Shown piece by piece: positions 61,591 through 64,000 of a DNA stretch of 64,000 nucleotides. The notes beneath the pieces are model-generated. The model was not told the DNA's origin and ran no database searches. It saw only the letters and a list, made by a program, of their open reading frames with translations. Numbering within the stretch: position 1 is the first letter of the stretch; each line of letters begins with the position of its first letter. The DNA is from Microbacterium sp. LWH3-1.2 (lineage in GTDB: Bacteria > Actinomycetota > Actinomycetes > Actinomycetales > Microbacteriaceae), in NCBI RefSeq assembly GCF_040675855.1, contig NZ_JBEGIK010000001.1, positions 620,001 through 684,000 on the forward strand. The letters run 5' to 3'. A program made the position numbers and the translations under genes.

Positions 61591-63174
61591 TCATCCGCCC
61601 AGGACCCCCTCCGCCGCCTCGTTCGGCTGGGGATCGGGCAGACGCCGCATACGGAACCCGTTCAGGACACCGAGCACCGCCGCGATGATCGGGATGAGCA
61701 GCGCGACCTGCAGTGCGATGTGGCGGGCCTCGGTGTTGATGCGGACCACCTCGGCCGAGGCTTCCGGCGGCTCGTCGGCGAGGAGCTGCTCGAGCCCCGT
61801 GTTCGACATGAGCTCGGCGTCCTCCTCGAGCACCGTGGCCACCTGCTCCTGCTGTTCGGACGTGAGGACCGTGCTCGAGTACGCGAGCGAGGTGAACGAG
61901 GCCGCCAGGGTCGCGAGCATGATGGCGCCGGCGAACGCGAGGCCGAACGACAGGCCGAACGAGCCCGCAGCGGAATTCACGCCCGCGGCCTCGCTGACCC
62001 GCTCGTCGGAGATCGGCGACAGCGTGTAGTTGTTGAGCTGCGAGACCAGGAGGCCGAGACCCGACCCCGCGATGATGAGCGGGATGGTCAGGTACCACCC
62101 GTTGTCGGCGACGGGGACCAGCGGCACGATCGCGATGAGGCCGACGGCGGCGAGCGAGAAGCCGAGGAGGATGAGGTTCGCGGGACGCCCCTTGGCCCGG
62201 CGGCCCGCCCAGATCGCGACCGCGAACATGCTGAGCGACAGCGGCGCGATCGACAGACCTGCCTGCAGGGCGTTGTACTCCAGCACCATCTGCAGATAGA
62301 GCGGAAGCACGATCATGGTGCCGCCGAGGGCGATCTGCTGCAGCAGCTGCCCGCTCACGCCGGTGCGGAAGGGTTTCGACGAGAACAGCGCGGGGTCGAG
62401 GAGGACCGGCTTGCCCCGCTTCTTGCGCGAGTTGAGCCACCACGCCAGGCCGCCGAGCGCGACGGCGCCGAGGCCGATGATGATGCCGACATAGCCGCCG
62501 CCCTCCTGCCAGACCAGGATGCCGAGGACGACGCCGCCCATGCCGATGACCGACAGCGCCGCACCGACGAGGTCGATGGAGCGGTCGCCGGTGTACTTGA
62601 CGTCCTTCACGAGGCCGGCGCCGAGCAGAACGATCGCGATGATGACCGCCTCGAAGCCGAAGGCGACGCGATACGACCAGAAGGTGGTGATGAAGCCGCC
62701 GAGGAGGGGCCCGACGGCAGCCGCGATCGCCGCCGACGCGCCCACCAGCGCATAGACGCGCTTCTGGTGACCGCCGGAGAAGTTGCCGTGGATGAGTGAC
62801 TGCATGGAGGGGAGGAGAAGGGATGCTCCGATCCCGCCGATCACCGCCCAGAAGATGATGACGGCGGTCAGGCTCTGCGCGAACGTCATCGCCACCGCGC
62901 CGACCGCGTAGCCGCACAGGCCCAGGATGTACGCGAGCTTGCGCCCGATGAGGTCGCCGGTCTTGCCGCCGATCAGGATGAATGCTGCAGACACCAGCGC
63001 TTCGAGGGCGATCGCGCTCTGCACCCCGCTGGCGGTCGTGCCGAGTTCCTCGACCACCGCCGAGATCGAGACGTTCATGATCGACGTGTCGACCACGAGA
63101 ACGAACATCGCCATCGCGAGAAGGATCGCAAGACGCCCGTTGAAGGTCGTCTCGGGCGAGGTATCCCCTGTCAT
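61591..63174 (-). CDS. MFS multidrug transporter, DHA2 (14-TMS) family
   Basis: A 527-residue exporter with 14 predicted helices: LAILLAMAMFVLVVDTSIMN (the first-helix motif VVDTxIxNVAL type), LGTTASGVQSAIALEALVSA, GGKTGDLIGRKLAYILGLCG (motif A) and GASAAIAAAVGPLLGGFITT (motif C, antiporter signature). A periplasmic loop of about 75 residues (EEQVATVLEEDAELMSNTG) precedes the last helix. Related proteins are QacA/EmrB and EfpA. It probably expels hydrophobic toxic compounds by proton exchange. It diverges from the UMF1-type gene. Confidence 0.92.
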   Translation of the reverse strand: MTGDTSPETTFNGRLAILLAMAMFVLVVDTSIMNVSISAVVEELGTTASGVQSAIALEALVSAAFILIGGKTGDLIGRKLAYILGLCGYAVGAVAMTFAQSLTAVIIFWAVIGGIGASLLLPSMQSLIHGNFSGGHQKRVYALVGASAAIAAAVGPLLGGFITTFWSYRVAFGFEAVIIAIVLLGAGLVKDVKYTGDRSIDLVGAALSVIGMGGVVLGILVWQEGGGYVGIIIGLGAVALGGLAWWLNSRKKRGKPVLLDPALFSSKPFRTGVSGQLLQQIALGGTMIVLPLYLQMVLEYNALQAGLSIAPLSLSMFAVAIWAGRRAKGRPANLILLGFSLAAVGLIAIVPLVPVADNGWYLTIPLIIAGSGLGLLVSQLNNYTLSPISDERVSEAAGVNSAAGSFGLSFGLAFAGAIMLATLAASFTSLAYSSTVLTSEQQEQVATVLEEDAELMSNTGLEQLLADEPPEASAEVVRINTEARHIALQVALLIPIIAAVLGVLNGFRMRRLPDPQPNEAAEGVLGG

Positions 63175-63242
63175 GAACGAAGCAAACCACCGCGGCGCGT
63201 CCGAGCGCTACTTTGATTCCGCACCAGTTCACCGAAGGGCCC

Positions 63243-63248
63243 TAGTGT
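63243..63248 (+). promoter_or_regulatory. -10 hexamer of leaderless promoter (UMF1-type gene)
   Basis: TAGTGT, seven bases before the ATG at 63256. An in-frame GTG at 63247 overlaps the hexamer and is therefore not used. Confidence 0.45.
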
Positions 63249-63255
63249 GACCGAC

Positions 63256-64000
63256 ATGAGCTCCCCCGCCCCCGGCTCCGACGAGCCCGGCACGCCGTCG
63301 ACACCCGCCTTTCCGGCGGAATCCGGCGCTTCGTCCGAGCACGTGCTGTCGACCGCCGCCCTCAACACCGGCGGCCTCGACGACACGCCCGTGCCCGGGC
63401 GCCGCGTGTTCGCGTGGGCGCTGTGGGACTGGGCGACGCAGCCCTTCAATTCGGTCATCCTCACGTTCGTCTTCGTCTCGCTGTATCTCGTGTCGGATGC
63501 CTTCCTGCCGGCCGACATCGCGGCCCAGAACGCGGACGGCGACACGGTGTGCTCGAGCGCGGCGGGCTCGGGCACCGCGTACTGCGGCGCCCTCGCCGAT
63601 CTGTCGGAGTGGTACGGCTGGGTCACCTTCGCGGCCGGCATCCTGATCCTCCTGCTCGCACCCGTGCTGGGTCAGCGCGCCGACGCGGCGGGCACCAAGA
63701 AGCGCTGGGTGGTCGGCGCGACCGCGGTGCTCGCGCTCCTGCAGTTCGCACTCTTCTTCGTGTACTCCGAGCCGCAGTTCTTCTGGCTCGGAGCGATCCT
63801 CGTCGCGCTCGGATCCGTCTCCTCCGAGATCGCGGGCGTCAATTACAACGCGATGCTCGTGCAGGTCTCGACGCCGAAGACGATCGGTCGCGTCAGTGGG
63901 CTCGGCTGGGGAATGGGCTACATCGGCGGCATCCTCGCGCTCGCCCTCGTCGTCGTGCTCAACACGTTCGACTGGTTCGGCCTCGACGTGTCGGACGGCC
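63256..64000 (+). CDS. MFS transporter, UMF1 (Atg22-like) family, N-terminal part
   Basis: The gene runs off the right edge; 248 codons are visible. After a polar tail of about 55 residues comes WALWDWATQPFNSVILTFVF, the signature of UMF1/Atg22-type transporters, then helices with LILLLAPVLGQRADAAGTKK (motif A) and INYN-type GVNYNAMLVQVSTPKTIGRV, also family-typical. A Cys-containing extracytoplasmic loop (VCSSAAGSGTAYC) lies between the first helices. The role is likely export of amino acids or other small solutes. Start chosen by the TAGTGT hexamer. Confidence 0.9.
   Translation, partial: MSSPAPGSDEPGTPSTPAFPAESGASSEHVLSTAALNTGGLDDTPVPGRRVFAWALWDWATQPFNSVILTFVFVSLYLVSDAFLPADIAAQNADGDTVCSSAAGSGTAYCGALADLSEWYGWVTFAAGILILLLAPVLGQRADAAGTKKRWVVGATAVLALLQFALFFVYSEPQFFWLGAILVALGSVSSEIAGVNYNAMLVQVSTPKTIGRVSGLGWGMGYIGGILALALVVVLNTFDWFGLDVSDG

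Overview
The window is a stretch of high-GC actinobacterial chromosome, most like Microbacteriaceae (Microbacterium or a close relative). This is inferred from base composition, a dnaK-grpE-dnaJ-hspR operon with HAIR operators, an F420/LLM-type oxidoreductase, DUF7144 and DUF6325 genes, an ECF41 sigma factor, and a very frequent GGATGC/GCATCC signature between and inside genes. I see no rRNA, tRNA, phage, IS element or CRISPR array. Genes are dense on both strands. All family names are from recognition of the sequence, not from a search.

Layout. 1-10.3 kb: SDR fragment, HAD phosphatase, YdeI-like protein with a tiny coupled membrane ORF, an ECF41 sigma factor with its carboxymuconolactone-decarboxylase partner, pyrE, an unusual zinc metallopeptidase with a related partner, exonuclease III, and a VOC-HxlR-DHFR operon. 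10.4-16.4 kb: NarL-type two-component system, a large tandem array of palindromic repeats, FMN reductase, a NatAB-like ABC exporter, and a VOC protein. 16.5-22.5 kb: purine catabolism (xdhABC, a guanine-deaminase-like protein, an RraA-family protein). 22.6-24.7 kb: a divergent ArsR-like regulator/MFS exporter pair with twin operators. 24.8-28.9 kb: a type III PKS, methyltransferase and FAD-monooxygenase operon facing a UbiA prenyltransferase, the best candidate for an undescribed small-molecule pathway. 29-34.4 kb: nitroreductase, N-domain-less ClpB, SulP transporter, DUF7144. 34.4-45.6 kb: GlxA-type regulator, two glycosyltransferases, LLM oxidoreductase, GAP protein, formylglycine-generating enzyme, a 5'-truncated SulP, cardiolipin synthase and a DUF559 nuclease-like gene. 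45.9-54.9 kb: two AI-2E permeases, a SHOCT/DUF6325/SHOCT trio, K+ channel, ClC protein, DUF998, DUF2252 and MmcQ/YjbR. 54.9-59.2 kb: heat-shock operon. 59.2-64 kb: small membrane protein, KhtTU-like antiporter, DHA2 MFS, and the start of a UMF1-type MFS.

Regulation. About twenty genes begin five to seven bases downstream of a TANNNT or CANNNT hexamer with no Shine-Dalgarno sequence, so leaderless transcription looks common and fixes many start codons. HspR operators precede dnaK (two) and clpB (one), tying the chaperones together. The ECF41 factor has a textbook target promoter in front of its partner gene.

Non-coding landscape. Several palindromic repeat families fill intergenic space: an approximately 85-bp double-palindrome element (five copies), a 38-41-bp tandem array (about ten good copies), GC-rich GGGGCGC inverted repeats (two loci), a hairpin between dnaJ and hspR, a perfect 17-bp inverted repeat upstream of the FGE gene, and GGATGC hairpins after many genes. 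A truncated TPP-riboswitch-like sequence lies antisense inside the response-regulator gene.
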